DNA from: JAKSSM01 sp045629065
GTDB taxonomy: Bacteria > Bacillota > Clostridia > Peptostreptococcales > Anaerovoracaceae
Direction of reading: 5' to 3'
NCBI GenBank assembly: GCA_045629065.1
Contig: JAZQQK010000040.1
Span: 1 to 60,610 of the forward strand
Length of the DNA stretch: 60,610 nt
The translations under genes and the position numbers were made by a program. How positions within the stretch are numbered: position 1 is the first letter of the stretch; each line of letters opens with the position of its first letter. The notes under the pieces are model-generated. The model saw only the letters and a list, made by a program, of their open reading frames with translations. It was not told the DNA's origin and ran no database searches. Positions 1 to 8,930 of the stretch are shown piece by piece.

Positions 1-882
1 TACAGAAACAGATCCATCATAGTCTGTAGATCTTCCGTAGAAATGATATGCATATTCATCGTAGAGCATGAGCTGATATCCTAAGCTTTCGCTTGTTGGG
101 AAGTTAAGCAGCTGATCCATTGTGCAAATGATATAAAATTCGTGATCTATTTTTCCATCAGGCTCTGAAAAAGTTACTCTCGTAGGTTGATAGTCACCCT
201 CTAGGAATAATCTGTCGCACTCTTTCAATTCTTCCTCTGAGCCGCAAGCTAACTGTTTGCCATCTTTGAATAATACAACTCCCACTTGGAAGAGGTCATC
301 TGGATTAGCAACATCACTAGTAGGCCATAAATCAACCCACTTTTTTAATGTGCCGCTAAATTCAACTTTGCCGTTGTTTACTGCAATGTCATCGATTGTG
401 AAAGCGCCATCGGATCCACTGATGAGCTTAACCTGTTGAGATTTTTCAATGCCAACATAAGGCAAGTCATCGGATGAGCCGACTTTTTCAATTGATGTAT
501 CATATGGTAAAAATACGCCATTGTAAAAATCTTTAGTCTCCTCATTTGTAACAGGTGAAGAACTGTTATATGTTTGAGCTGTCAAGCTACCAACCTTCAC
601 TTCTCTCTGTTCAGCCATATTGTCACGATACTGATCATCATAGATGACATCGCGCTCGCCACCCATATCAGCTTCCTTAACATTCGCATTTAACACAGTT
701 GGGAGCACTGCTACGCAGATAGCCACACAACAGCATGCCGAAAGCACAGGAGTTAAAACTCTCCATACATTCTTTTTCTTAGCTGCCTTAGGTTCTGCCA
801 CTGGTTTAACATCATCCATGGCTTCCAAAATATATTCATCCTTTATCTCGCCTATTGCGTTTTGTAGCATATCGGATTTCAT
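1..882 (-). CDS. Probable membrane-bound anti-sigma factor (3' end outside window)
   Basis: Open frame with no stop before the window edge; about 294 residues are visible. The start is ATG at 882-880, preceded by AAAGGAAATCATT, a good ribosome binding site. The N-terminal ~45 residues are charged and probably cytoplasmic (begins MKSDMLQNAIGEIKDEY). One membrane segment follows at about residues 47-68, then a long polar extracellular part rich in D, E, S and T. It starts 35 bp after the ECF sigma gene in the same direction. That position and the cytoplasm-TM-outside layout are those of clostridial anti-sigma proteins. No enzymatic motif was seen. The family is inferred from context, so another membrane-anchored surface protein is possible. 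Confidence 0.6.
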   Translation of the reverse strand, partial: MKSDMLQNAIGEIKDEYILEAMDDVKPVAEPKAAKKKNVWRVLTPVLSACCCVAICVAVLPTVLNANVKEADMGGERDVIYDDQYRDNMAEQREVKVGSLTAQTYNSSSPVTNEETKDFYNGVFLPYDTSIEKVGSSDDLPYVGIEKSQQVKLISGSDGAFTIDDIAVNNGKVEFSGTLKKWVDLWPTSDVANPDDLFQVGVVLFKDGKQLACGSEEELKECDRLFLEGDYQPTRVTFSEPDGKIDHEFYIICTMDQLLNFPTSESLGYQLMLYDEYAYHFYGRSTDYDGSVSV

Positions 883-917
883 AATGATTTCCTTTCTAGT
901 AGCGTTCTCGCTACCGT

Positions 918-1478
918 TTATAGTAAAATACCCTCTTTTTCCAGATGCTTTTGAAGTTTTTCTCTAGTTCTTAAAAGCATCATCTTGACCTTGCTTTCTG
1001 TAAAGCCAAATTGGTTTGAGATTTCGCTGATGGATTTAAAATACCAGTATCTTAAGACGAAAACTTTGCGATCTTCAACCTTCAATGTGGCTAAGAATTC
1101 ATTGATAGTTCCTGCGAGTTCGCTCTCTTGAATTTTTGAATCGATTTCATTGCCGTCTGGTATTACTTCTTCCAGTTCGTCAAGGGCAATCAAAGTGTCC
1201 CCGCCGCCACGTTTAACAGCTGTCGTATCACGCCATTTTTTTAGTGCTAATCTTCTCGCAATCTTTCCCAGATATGTGGAAAGTCGTTCTGGACGATTAG
1301 GTGGAATCGAATTCCACGCTGCCATATAGACATCGTTTAAGACTTCTTCGCTATCGGAACTATTATTCAAAATATTCTTTGCTACTGAATAGCAATAGTT
1401 TTCATATTTTGCCTTAATTTCTGTAAGTGCCGTTTCGTCCCTATTAAAAAACAGTTCGACGATTTTACTGTCTTCCAT
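918..1478 (-). CDS. RNA polymerase sigma factor, ECF subfamily
   Basis: 186 residues, the usual ECF length. Sigma region 2 lies at about residues 8-75 (core binding and -10 recognition; includes NVYMAAWNSIPP and LSTYLGKIARRLALKKWRD). Sigma region 4 lies at about 125-180 (FVLRYWYFKSISEISNQFG helix-turn-helix, then ESKVKMMLLRTREKLQKHL). The ATG at 1478 follows AAAGGAGGTTAACTG, a near-ideal ribosome binding site. It is co-directional with the membrane protein just downstream, the classical sigma/anti-sigma pair that answers envelope signals. The family call is firm; the stimulus and regulon cannot be read from the sequence. Confidence 0.93.
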   Translation of the reverse strand: MEDSKIVELFFNRDETALTEIKAKYENYCYSVAKNILNNSSDSEEVLNDVYMAAWNSIPPNRPERLSTYLGKIARRLALKKWRDTTAVKRGGGDTLIALDELEEVIPDGNEIDSKIQESELAGTINEFLATLKVEDRKVFVLRYWYFKSISEISNQFGFTESKVKMMLLRTREKLQKHLEKEGILL

Positions 1479-1585
1479 CAGTTAACCTCCTTTCCTCTAA
1501 AAGGCCTTTCACCTATATACTACCGCTCATCGCGATTTAGTCACAAAAATATAAACTATTTTCGTGAATCTTTCAAAAAACTAAA

Positions 1586-1605
1586 AGTCGGCCCTAAAGC
1601 CGACT
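1586..1605 (-). terminator. Rho-independent terminator after alr
   Basis: A perfect 7-bp stem (agtcggc at 1586-1592, gccgact at 1599-1605) encloses a 6-nt loop. On the minus strand it is followed by TTTTAGTTTTTT. It sits 12 bp past the alanine racemase stop and should end the six-gene operon that begins at the STAS gene. Confidence 0.85.
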
Positions 1606-1617
1606 CTATTTTATCAC

Positions 1618-2751
1618 TTAAATATTGCCTTTGTAAACTCTTGGTACTCTCTTTGATACTGCGCAAAGTAGCTCGTATGGGATTGTACCTGCAATGTCGG
1701 CAAGTTTATTGATATCAACATGTGTTCCGAATATTTCAACTTCGCTATCGATGACGATATCGTCAGTGCCTGTGAGGTCTACCATGCACATATCCATGCA
1801 GATATTTCCTCTCTGCTTGATGTAATGACCCTCTGAGTAGAATTCGGCTTTATTGGAAAGCGCACGGCTTAAGCCATCTGCGTATCCGAGACCGATAACA
1901 CCAAGTTTGCTCTCCTTTTCTGTAGTAAAATGTCTGCCGTAACTTACACTAGTTCCTTCTTTGAAGATTTTAGTAGTGTTTACCCTAGTTTTTAGTGACA
2001 TACAAGGCTTGAGACCGAGTTTACCACAATCTCCATAGCCATAAAGTAATAGACCAGGTCTAACCATATCGAGGCACATCTCAGGATAATTAACTACCGC
2101 ACCACTATTAGCGCAGTGTCTTATCTTAAACTTAACACCTCTAGCTTCAAGCGCGCTGATTGTGCTTGTGAAAACTTTAAACTGTTCTCTTGTATATGCT
2201 TCATTCTCGGCTCCGAGCTCGTCAGACACTGCAAAGTGTGTATAGATTCCTTCTGGATTGATAAATGGAAGCTTGCAGGACTCTTCGATATGGTCAAGTC
2301 CATCGCTATAGTAGTCTCCAACGATTCTAAATCCAAGCCTGGACATGCCTGTGTCAAGCTTGATATGAACCTTGAGCTCTTTACCAAGTTTTGAAGCCTC
2401 TTCAGAATATTCCTTTGCCTTTGCCAAGTTAGCAATCGTCTGAGTCAAATCGCATTCAATGAGAACCTTCACATATCTATAAGGCGTATGGCCAAGAATA
2501 AGTATAGGCATACTAATGCCTTTTTCTCTGAGTTCAACAGCTTCGTCCAAACAAGATACTGCGAGGTAATCCGCACCGTTTTCCTCTAGAGTTTTTGCAA
2601 CTTCAAAAGCTCCGTGTCCGTAGGCATCTGCCTTTACAACACCGAGAAATTTACAGCCATTTGGAATATTCTTTTTTATAGTTTGAAAATTGTGCCTAAT
2701 GTTCTCAAGTGAAACCTCAGCCCAAGTTCTCTTTTCTAAATATTCAATCAT
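1618..2751 (-). CDS. alr: Alanine racemase
   Basis: 377 residues, full length. This PLP enzyme interconverts L- and D-alanine for peptidoglycan precursors. The PLP lysine is K40 in VVKADAYGHG. The C-terminal beta domain carries the SYGRH and GYADGLSR motifs, and the substrate-loop sequence NICMDMCMVD is present. The start at 2751 follows AAAGGACAAATAAT. It lies 19 bp after a small lipoprotein gene and is the last gene of the STAS / SpoIIE-phosphatase / ABC-transporter operon, just before the terminator. The placement suggests D-alanine supply is tied to that envelope system, but it may simply be read through. Confidence 0.96.
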   Translation of the reverse strand: MIEYLEKRTWAEVSLENIRHNFQTIKKNIPNGCKFLGVVKADAYGHGAFEVAKTLEENGADYLAVSCLDEAVELREKGISMPILILGHTPYRYVKVLIECDLTQTIANLAKAKEYSEEASKLGKELKVHIKLDTGMSRLGFRIVGDYYSDGLDHIEESCKLPFINPEGIYTHFAVSDELGAENEAYTREQFKVFTSTISALEARGVKFKIRHCANSGAVVNYPEMCLDMVRPGLLLYGYGDCGKLGLKPCMSLKTRVNTTKIFKEGTSVSYGRHFTTEKESKLGVIGLGYADGLSRALSNKAEFYSEGHYIKQRGNICMDMCMVDLTGTDDIVIDSEVEIFGTHVDINKLADIAGTIPYELLCAVSKRVPRVYKGNI

Positions 2752-2770
2752 ATTATTTGTCCTTTTTCAC

Positions 2771-3271
2771 CTAATCGTCATCCATACCGACATTAAAATC
2801 AAATGCAGCTACTCGCTTTTCCTTCGTGCCGTCAGTCTGCTTTACTTCAAAGATTTTAACAATTCTATAATATCCTCTAGGCAAACCCTCAAAATATGAA
2901 TCTATATCCACATTGAATTTTAACTTTTCGTTTGGCTTAAGCTCGTACTTTCCTGCCTTAGTCATTTCTGTAGTCGTGTTAGGATCTACGATTTCATAAG
3001 GTCCACCCTGCATCATACTCCACTCGAGATAATATTCATCAGTGAAAGCGGCAGTTACTGCTTCGTCAGTTTTCCAATTCAGCGTGAGTGAAATGTCAAC
3101 TTTTTTCGGAGTTGTTGTCATAGAAAATGAGTAGTTGAGATGATTCATCAGGTATAAGCCTTCGTATGGCGCACCCTTTGGCGCATCGATTTTAGCATCA
3201 ACATCTCCTCCACAAGCAAACATTGTGAATGTCATTGCAATTATTAAGATACAAACTAATACTTTTTTCAT
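2771..3271 (-). CDS. Small lipoprotein, Ig-like fold suspected
   Basis: 166 residues. A lipoprotein signal peptide is clear: MKK, a hydrophobic stretch, then a lipobox ending FAC with the modified cysteine at C20. The mature part is a beta-rich domain of about 140 residues with a pattern (LEWSMMQGGPYEIVD ... YELKPNEKLKFNVDID ... LPRGYYRIVKIFEV) that resembles bacterial immunoglobulin-like lipoproteins. I cannot assign an exact family. It starts 24 bp after the FtsX-type permease gene and precedes alr by 19 bp, so it is probably an extracellular partner of the transporter. Start chosen for AAAGGGGATTGAA upstream. Confidence 0.8.
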   Translation of the reverse strand: MKKVLVCILIIAMTFTMFACGGDVDAKIDAPKGAPYEGLYLMNHLNYSFSMTTTPKKVDISLTLNWKTDEAVTAAFTDEYYLEWSMMQGGPYEIVDPNTTTEMTKAGKYELKPNEKLKFNVDIDSYFEGLPRGYYRIVKIFEVKQTDGTKEKRVAAFDFNVGMDDD

Positions 3272-3295
3272 TTCAATCCCCTTTACTCATTATAA

Positions 3296-5686
3296 TCATT
3301 TGTTTATCTCAGTCAAAGAGAAGTTTTTAACGCGTTTTAATGCAATTAAGCTTGTGATAAGAACCAAAGCGCACGTGAATACAACTGCTATTACACATGC
3401 TGCTATATTAACGCCTGATAAGAAATACATAGAGCATGTCCTATATGCTCCAAGCGAGATGTTCGCCATCACATTTCCGAATACGATTCCTAAGATTATA
3501 GAAATAACCGTCAGGAAAATCGTATCTGAATAAATATATTTTTTAACCCTCTTAAGTTCATAGCCGTTAATCATGAGTATGATTAATTCTTTACGCTTTT
3601 CTTCTATGAACATCACGAGTAAATTCAAGAGCACTAAGAATGCCATCGCACATGCCAAAACTAAATACAAAGCCACAACGAGTGCGAAAACAGTTGCGAA
3701 AGCATCGAATGATTTCTTAGTTACAGTGTAGTAGTCATCCAGATAAATGAATGCTTCATTATCTGACAGCTCGTCTTCTAATTTATTAAAATCATAATCG
3801 TTTCTGTCTAAAAGTAAGAGGTTAGGTTCAAATTCCCCATCAAATTCCTTTTCATAAGCTGCCCTAGACATCAAAATTTGATTTTGAATCAAGTAGTACT
3901 CAAATCCTCCGGCAATCTTTGCTTCATGCTCTTTTTGGAACACGTCTGTAAATCTAATGGTATCACCGGGCTTGCAATCATATTCTTCTGTATATGCACA
4001 ACCAACCCAGATATCGTCCTCGAGTTCATGCTCTTCACCCTCAAGATCGCGCACATTGAATATTTCATAGAATTTTGGATCATCAACTACAAACACCGGT
4101 GATGCATAATGCTTACTTTCAGGAGTTTCAAGACTTACTTGTGTCGAAAAGACTTCAGCAAAGTTGATTCCGTCATCATCCAGTGCTTCTTTAATCTCTG
4201 CTATCTTACCCTCTTCAGCATGTGTATCAAAATACAATACCGTATCAAAAGGCGAAATCACATCGTACTGTTTTGTGAATGAACCTGTGATGCAGTTGTT
4301 AAGTGTAAGTGCGCACACTATGAGAGCAGTGCACGATGCAATTCCTACAATTGTCGAAAGCACACGCCTTCTGTCATTAAAGAAATTGTTCACTATTGTC
4401 TTGCCATATAAAGAAAGATTTTGCCAAAACTTAGACTTTTCAAAGAATCTCGTTTTGGATTTTGGAGGTTCCTCTCCCTGAAGGAGACTTACCGCACTAC
4501 GCTTTAGAATCTTATGGCAAGCGAGTTTTGCTGTTAAGGCCTGAATTACAACTTCAAATGCTGCGAAGATTAGAATACCTTTTAAAGATGCTACATATAA
4601 AGTGTTATCAAAGCCATAAGTATCTCTTATCATTGGCACCAATATTGGTTCAACGATAAATCTAGCAAATATCAGACCGAGGAAAGAACCTATGATTGCC
4701 GCTGCAATTGCATACACTAAGAAGTAATTTGAAACCTCTTTTTTAGTGATTCCAAGTGCCTTTTTAGTTCCTACCAGAATTGTCTGATCATATACAATTC
4801 TTGAAACTGAGAAGAAACAGATTAAAAGTCCTACTATAACGAATAAACCTGCCATTGAGAATCTCAGGTCGCTAAACACTTTGAGCAGTACATCTATAGC
4901 TGCTACACTTGTGTTCTCATAGCGGCCTGTTACCATTGCACCAGTCTCGCCTTTATCAAACTCATCCGTTACTTCTTCAATCTCTTTTTTTATTTCATTT
5001 GATAAGTCAAAATATTCATCTGAGAATACGGAATATTCTCTAAGTCTTTCATTTCTCACCAAAATTGATGGATAGTTTCCATACAATTCCTTAGGGAAAG
5101 CGCTCTTAGCCATGTACATAATAGACGTTACCGGTATTGAATCCGGATATGATACTCCGTACATGTCTTCAAACGTAGAAAGATAATCTGGCGCTGCCAT
5201 TAGTGCTGTAACAGTATATTCCTTATCTGATCCTTCAAAGACTATTTTATCGCCAATCTCGTATCCATGATTAGCTGCCCAGTGTATTTCGAGTGCGAGC
5301 TCATCATTTTTATTTGGAAGTCTTCCGCTCGACTGGAGTGGAATATCAATATTATCTGAAAGAGAAGTGATTCTTACCTTAAAAGTCTTGCCTTCTCTTT
5401 TTAATACCCTATATGTCTGATACTCTCCTTCGACTTGGTCTACACCGTCTATTGCTTTAATCTTAGCTATTTCATCATCAGTAAATCCATAGACAGACTG
5501 CACTTCAAAATCGTGCAATACACCGCGGTCAAAGTAGTCATCCGCAGATTTTGCTACGGTATCGCCACTCCATGTAATACCCAAGAAAAGAGTGATTCCT
5601 AGCGCTACGAAAATGATTATGGAAATAAAGCTTACTTTAGTACGCCCTATCGTTTTTATTAGTTCTAAAAAATGTGTCTTTTTCAT
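3296..5686 (-). CDS. ABC transporter permease, two FtsX domains
   Basis: 796 residues from the ATG at 5686, which overlaps the stop of the ATPase gene by one base (TAATG, translational coupling). The frame extends six bases further to a TTG, which is less likely. Layout: one TM near the N-terminus (about 18-38), a large extracellular domain, three TM segments with an FtsX domain (about 275-400), a linker, a TM at about 440-465, a second extracellular domain and a second FtsX domain with three TM segments (about 670-790). This is the 10-TM-like layout of lipoprotein-export and peptide-sensing permeases. It is a paralogue of the product of 8931-11303 (both begin with MKKT followed by a similar first helix). 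Substrate unknown. Confidence 0.9.
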   Translation of the reverse strand: MKKTHFLELIKTIGRTKVSFISIIIFVALGITLFLGITWSGDTVAKSADDYFDRGVLHDFEVQSVYGFTDDEIAKIKAIDGVDQVEGEYQTYRVLKREGKTFKVRITSLSDNIDIPLQSSGRLPNKNDELALEIHWAANHGYEIGDKIVFEGSDKEYTVTALMAAPDYLSTFEDMYGVSYPDSIPVTSIMYMAKSAFPKELYGNYPSILVRNERLREYSVFSDEYFDLSNEIKKEIEEVTDEFDKGETGAMVTGRYENTSVAAIDVLLKVFSDLRFSMAGLFVIVGLLICFFSVSRIVYDQTILVGTKKALGITKKEVSNYFLVYAIAAAIIGSFLGLIFARFIVEPILVPMIRDTYGFDNTLYVASLKGILIFAAFEVVIQALTAKLACHKILKRSAVSLLQGEEPPKSKTRFFEKSKFWQNLSLYGKTIVNNFFNDRRRVLSTIVGIASCTALIVCALTLNNCITGSFTKQYDVISPFDTVLYFDTHAEEGKIAEIKEALDDDGINFAEVFSTQVSLETPESKHYASPVFVVDDPKFYEIFNVRDLEGEEHELEDDIWVGCAYTEEYDCKPGDTIRFTDVFQKEHEAKIAGGFEYYLIQNQILMSRAAYEKEFDGEFEPNLLLLDRNDYDFNKLEDELSDNEAFIYLDDYYTVTKKSFDAFATVFALVVALYLVLACAMAFLVLLNLLVMFIEEKRKELIILMINGYELKRVKKYIYSDTIFLTVISIILGIVFGNVMANISLGAYRTCSMYFLSGVNIAACVIAVVFTCALVLITSLIALKRVKNFSLTEINK

Positions 5687-6834
5687 TACCAAACCAAATC
5701 CTTAGCTTTAGCTGGATTATTATTTATTGTCACTTCGTAGACTTGACCATTTCTAAATCTAATAACACGGTTAGCCATCCTAGTGATTTCTTCATTGTGC
5801 GTTACCATAATAAGAGTAGTTCCGGAGGCGATAACATCCTCCAGTGTTTCCAATACCTCTATACTTGTAGCATAGTCAAGCGCTGCAGTAGGCTCATCAG
5901 CCATGATTACCTTTGGCTTTTTTATTAGCGCTCTAGCTATTGATATTCTCTGTTGTTGACCGCCTGATAACTGTGACGGATAATTGTTAGCCCTGTCTTC
6001 CAATCCTACAAGCTTTAGTGCTTCCATAGAATCCATAGGATCTTCTACGAGTTCGCCTATTAATTCCAGGTTTTGCTTAGCTGTAAGGTTAGGCATCAAA
6101 TTATAGCTTTGGAAAATGAATCCAATGTTGTCTCTTCTATATTTTGTTAATTCATCCTCTGTAGCATTGGAGAAATCATCTCCCATGAATGAGAATGTAC
6201 CTTCTGTTGCCTTATCCATTCCACCTATTATGTTTAAAATGGTTGATTTGCCACAGCCGGATTCACCTAAAAAGCATAAGAATTCGCCTTCAAATACATC
6301 GAAATTGATTCCCTTAAGTACTTTTGTAATTATGTCTCCGTTCACGAATTCCTTTTTAACATTCCTTACAGACATTATTACTGGTCTATCTTGCCAATCC
6401 TCCATAGGAATATTCTCTGTAATTTGCGTTGCCATGAGGAGAGTCAAAAGCTGACATATTTCGCCCTCGTCATCTGTAAGATCTCCACTCTTCTTTATGA
6501 GTTCGACACAGCCTAGATTTAAATTACCGATGGAGAATGGTGTGCAAACTTTATCCTTTTCTACGACAGCCAAACCGCTTTCAAAAGTTTTTCCTACGAT
6601 GCCCTCTCCTAAAGCGAATGACTTAGATGTTAAATCTTCAGGACAAATCCAATAATAAGGATGCAGCCTGTTATCCTTTTCATCCACATACCAAATAATC
6701 GCATAATCGACATCGATATCATCCAGAATAATCTTAATTCCAGCTTTCAAAGCTCCGTCAACCGTACTTTCTTTTTGGATGGCTGATGTTATCTTTCCTA
6801 TTGTTTTAAAATATTGAAGTGCAGACTTGTCCAT
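5686..6834 (-). CDS. ABC transporter ATPase with N-terminal GAF sensor domain
   Basis: 382 residues. The C-terminal half is a MacB/LolD-type ATPase: Walker A GESGCGKST at 190-198, Q-loop Q242, signature LSGGQ at 289-293, Walker B VIMADEP at 309-315, then an H-loop in MVTHNEE. About 150 residues precede it, where such ATPases normally begin. Residues ~15-140 have the pattern of a GAF domain (VDYAIIWYVDEKDNRLHPYYW ... FALGEGIVGKTFESG ... GCVELIKKSGDLTDDE), a small-molecule or redox sensor fold. The start follows GGAGACAATA. Gene order places it between the SpoIIE-type phosphatase and the permease. The GAF call is from pattern only, but the extra domain is certain. Confidence 0.92.
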   Translation of the reverse strand: MDKSALQYFKTIGKITSAIQKESTVDGALKAGIKIILDDIDVDYAIIWYVDEKDNRLHPYYWICPEDLTSKSFALGEGIVGKTFESGLAVVEKDKVCTPFSIGNLNLGCVELIKKSGDLTDDEGEICQLLTLLMATQITENIPMEDWQDRPVIMSVRNVKKEFVNGDIITKVLKGINFDVFEGEFLCFLGESGCGKSTILNIIGGMDKATEGTFSFMGDDFSNATEDELTKYRRDNIGFIFQSYNLMPNLTAKQNLELIGELVEDPMDSMEALKLVGLEDRANNYPSQLSGGQQQRISIARALIKKPKVIMADEPTAALDYATSIEVLETLEDVIASGTTLIMVTHNEEITRMANRVIRFRNGQVYEVTINNNPAKAKDLVW

Positions 6835-6863
6835 TATTGTCTCCTGCCTTATAAAAGAGTTTG

Positions 6864-8372
6864 CTAAATAGTTTTACTTTTCTTTTTATATTTTAATGCA
6901 AGCATAGTTATATCGTCGAACTGGTCGGCTTTACCACAGAATTCGTCAATTGCTTGCACCATATTTTCACAAATAATTCTAGGGCTTTTATCTACTTTAT
7001 CTAAGTTGCTAAGGAGTCTTGCCTCTTTGAACATCTCCTTATTAACATTCCTTGCTTCTGTCACGCCGTCAGTATAAAGATAAATTATGCTGTCTTCTGA
7101 TAAGCTCATTTCGTGCTTAAAGTATTGAGCTTCTGGTGCAACTCCTAATATGATTGCTTTATCGGTTTCTATCAGCTTTGACTGTTCATTATTGGTTATA
7201 ATCGCTGGTGCATTATGTCCTGCATTGCAATAGCTGATCATTCCCGTCTCGAGGTCTATTATTCCCATCCAAACAGTAACGAAGTAGCACTCCCTGTTGT
7301 TTTCAGAAAGGCTGGCATTAGCTTTCTGAATTATCTCATCAACTTTTAAACCTAACTTCGCATAGTTTCTGATTGTTGATGTGGCTCTCATCATAAAAAG
7401 TGCCGCAGGTATACCCTTGCCTGAAACGTCGGCAATTAAGAATGCCAGATGATTTTTGTCGATATAATAGAAATCATAAAAATCACCACCCACACTCTTC
7501 GCTGGTCTCATATATGCATAAACATCAACACGTTCATCATTAAGGTCGAACTTCGTTGGAAGCATGCTCGTCTGAATAGTAGATGCAACATTTATATCGT
7601 AATTCTGCTCTTTTAATTCTTTATCCAGCTTTAGTGCGATAACAACAACTGCTATACCAATTATGAACAAAATTGCAGCTATGCACATGAAATAGATTTT
7701 TTCCCATAACTGCGAGTTACTAATGTCGGAGTTGGCATTCATATGGTAATTTACACCAATAATAGCAGCAACAAATACCGTTTCTAGCGCGGAAGACATA
7801 AGTAAATACTTCTCGCAAAGCGTATTCTTATTTTTATTTACAAATCTATCCAGAGCAATAATAAGCGGGAAACCTAAGAACAGATTCATAACAGAATTGT
7901 TTACAAAAACAAAAATCATGAAATCTATTAGAAGCTGAATATTCGAATTAAACAGCCCTACTTCTAACCCGCCCACAACTGCAAAAATAAGTGATGCGGC
8001 TATAGTGGCTACAATAAAGCTGATTATCTTAGGCATTCCATCAATAGTTTTTGAATCAGCCTTTCGCTTGTTATACTTTTGCCATACCCAATATGCAACA
8101 AAACCATAAAGGAATTGTGGAATCATGTAGATAATGGCTTCTATGATTGAGTAACCAGACTGAATATCAAGGATAGTGTTTCCAAGAGTAGTTCCTAAAA
8201 TTGCAGGCATTCCAAAGAATATTCCAAGTACAGTATTCAGTACTGCTGCTGGCCTTACTTCAGTAACATAATTAACTCTAAGCAAGTCTCTAAATGGGAT
8301 TGCTAAAGCCAAAAATACAATTAGTGAAATGACAAATACTATTATAGATTTTTTATTTATCTTGCGAGCCAT
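6864..8372 (-). CDS. Membrane SpoIIE-family PP2C protein phosphatase
   Basis: 502 residues. The N-terminal ~250 residues form about six to eight hydrophobic segments, an integral membrane sensor resembling a MASE-type or substrate-binding module. A short helix (KLDKELKEQNYDINVASTIQ) links it to the C-terminal PP2C phosphatase at about 265-495. Metal-site motifs are SVGGDFYDF, IADVSGKGIPAALFM, YCNAGHNAP, YLYTDGVTEA and DDITML. Enzymes of this class dephosphorylate STAS-domain partners, and a STAS gene lies 38 bp upstream in the same operon. The start follows AAGGAGCAAATA. Regulation would be through the membrane domain, whose ligand is unknown. Confidence 0.93.
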   Translation of the reverse strand: MARKINKKSIIVFVISLIVFLALAIPFRDLLRVNYVTEVRPAAVLNTVLGIFFGMPAILGTTLGNTILDIQSGYSIIEAIIYMIPQFLYGFVAYWVWQKYNKRKADSKTIDGMPKIISFIVATIAASLIFAVVGGLEVGLFNSNIQLLIDFMIFVFVNNSVMNLFLGFPLIIALDRFVNKNKNTLCEKYLLMSSALETVFVAAIIGVNYHMNANSDISNSQLWEKIYFMCIAAILFIIGIAVVVIALKLDKELKEQNYDINVASTIQTSMLPTKFDLNDERVDVYAYMRPAKSVGGDFYDFYYIDKNHLAFLIADVSGKGIPAALFMMRATSTIRNYAKLGLKVDEIIQKANASLSENNRECYFVTVWMGIIDLETGMISYCNAGHNAPAIITNNEQSKLIETDKAIILGVAPEAQYFKHEMSLSEDSIIYLYTDGVTEARNVNKEMFKEARLLSNLDKVDKSPRIICENMVQAIDEFCGKADQFDDITMLALKYKKKSKTI

Positions 8373-8410
8373 TATTTGCTCCTTGTTTTATTTAGTAATA
8401 ATCAGTAGGA

Positions 8411-8704
8411 TTAACCAGTAATAATTGATTTTAGTCCTGTCATTTCAAAGATTTCTGAGACCATAGAATTTACATTGCGTACGCTCATACGACCGCCCTT
8501 TTCCTTCATTAGAAGGTTTGTCTGAACCAATACTCTAATTCCAGCGGATGTTGTGTATAAAAGTCTTGACATATCAAATACTATTTCATCACAAGAAGTT
8601 GTATCAACCTGCTCTGATAAGTCCTTTGCTGTCATAGAATCAATTTCTCCACTAAGGTAATAAATCCTTGTCTTTCCTTGATCTTCACATTTAATATTTA
8701 ACAT
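8411..8704 (-). CDS. STAS-domain anti-sigma-factor antagonist-like protein
   Basis: 97 residues from the ATG at 8704, chosen because AAAGGACAAGCAAA precedes it; the frame runs 10 codons further upstream to 8734 without such a site. It is a single STAS domain of the SpoIIAA/RsbV type. The phosphorylatable serine is S53 in YTTSAGIRVL. Such proteins are phosphorylated by an RsbW-like kinase and dephosphorylated by a SpoIIE-type phosphatase, which is the next gene. It is first in a six-gene operon driven from an extended -10 promoter near 8792-8800. No RsbW-like gene or sigma factor is adjacent, so its partner is open. Confidence 0.92.
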   Translation of the reverse strand: MLNIKCEDQGKTRIYYLSGEIDSMTAKDLSEQVDTTSCDEIVFDMSRLLYTTSAGIRVLVQTNLLMKEKGGRMSVRNVNSMVSEIFEMTGLKSIITG

Positions 8705-8791
8705 TTTGCTTGTCCTTTCTCTGCGTTTTCGCAATTTCGTCTAGTTTTTATTTGTATAATAGAAAATTCATTTTTCGCATACATAATAGAT

Positions 8792-8800
8792 ATTATATCA
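8792..8800 (-). promoter_or_regulatory. Extended -10 promoter of the STAS operon
   Basis: On the minus strand this reads TGA-TATAAT, an extended -10 element, about 88 nt ahead of the STAS start codon. No good -35 is visible. The same nine-base element precedes the HAD phosphatase gene (24033-24041). Predicted from sequence only. Confidence 0.6.
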
Positions 8801-8881
8801 CTTTTTTATGAAAAATAAAATGATTCCTTCTAGAGTCATATCATCATTATTAACCTTCGGCAGTTATTTGTTGTTGCAAAA

Positions 8882-8910
8882 TTGTATTCCATCTTGGGTT
8901 GTGATACAAT
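8882..8910 (+). promoter_or_regulatory. Promoter of the divergent FtsX permease
   Basis: TTGTAT (8882-8887), 17-nt spacer, TACAAT (8905-8910). It lies inside the 5' extension of the permease frame, so it also argues that translation begins at 8931 and not at the upstream ATG at 8808. Confidence 0.65.
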
Positions 8911-8930
8911 GCACAAGTAAGGTACTAATT

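Noticed and set aside
918..1478. The ECF sigma factor as the target of the STAS/SpoIIE pair
   Set aside because: It has its own adjacent membrane anti-sigma candidate, and ECF factors are not normally controlled by RsbW-type partner switching.
2121..2435. Open frame of 104 codons on the minus strand
   Set aside because: It lies inside alr in another frame and has no ribosome binding site or recognisable sequence; alr is certain.
8808..8930. N-terminal 41-residue extension of the divergent permease
   Set aside because: The stretch contains a promoter with 17-nt spacing, and the paralogue starts at the equivalent of 8931.
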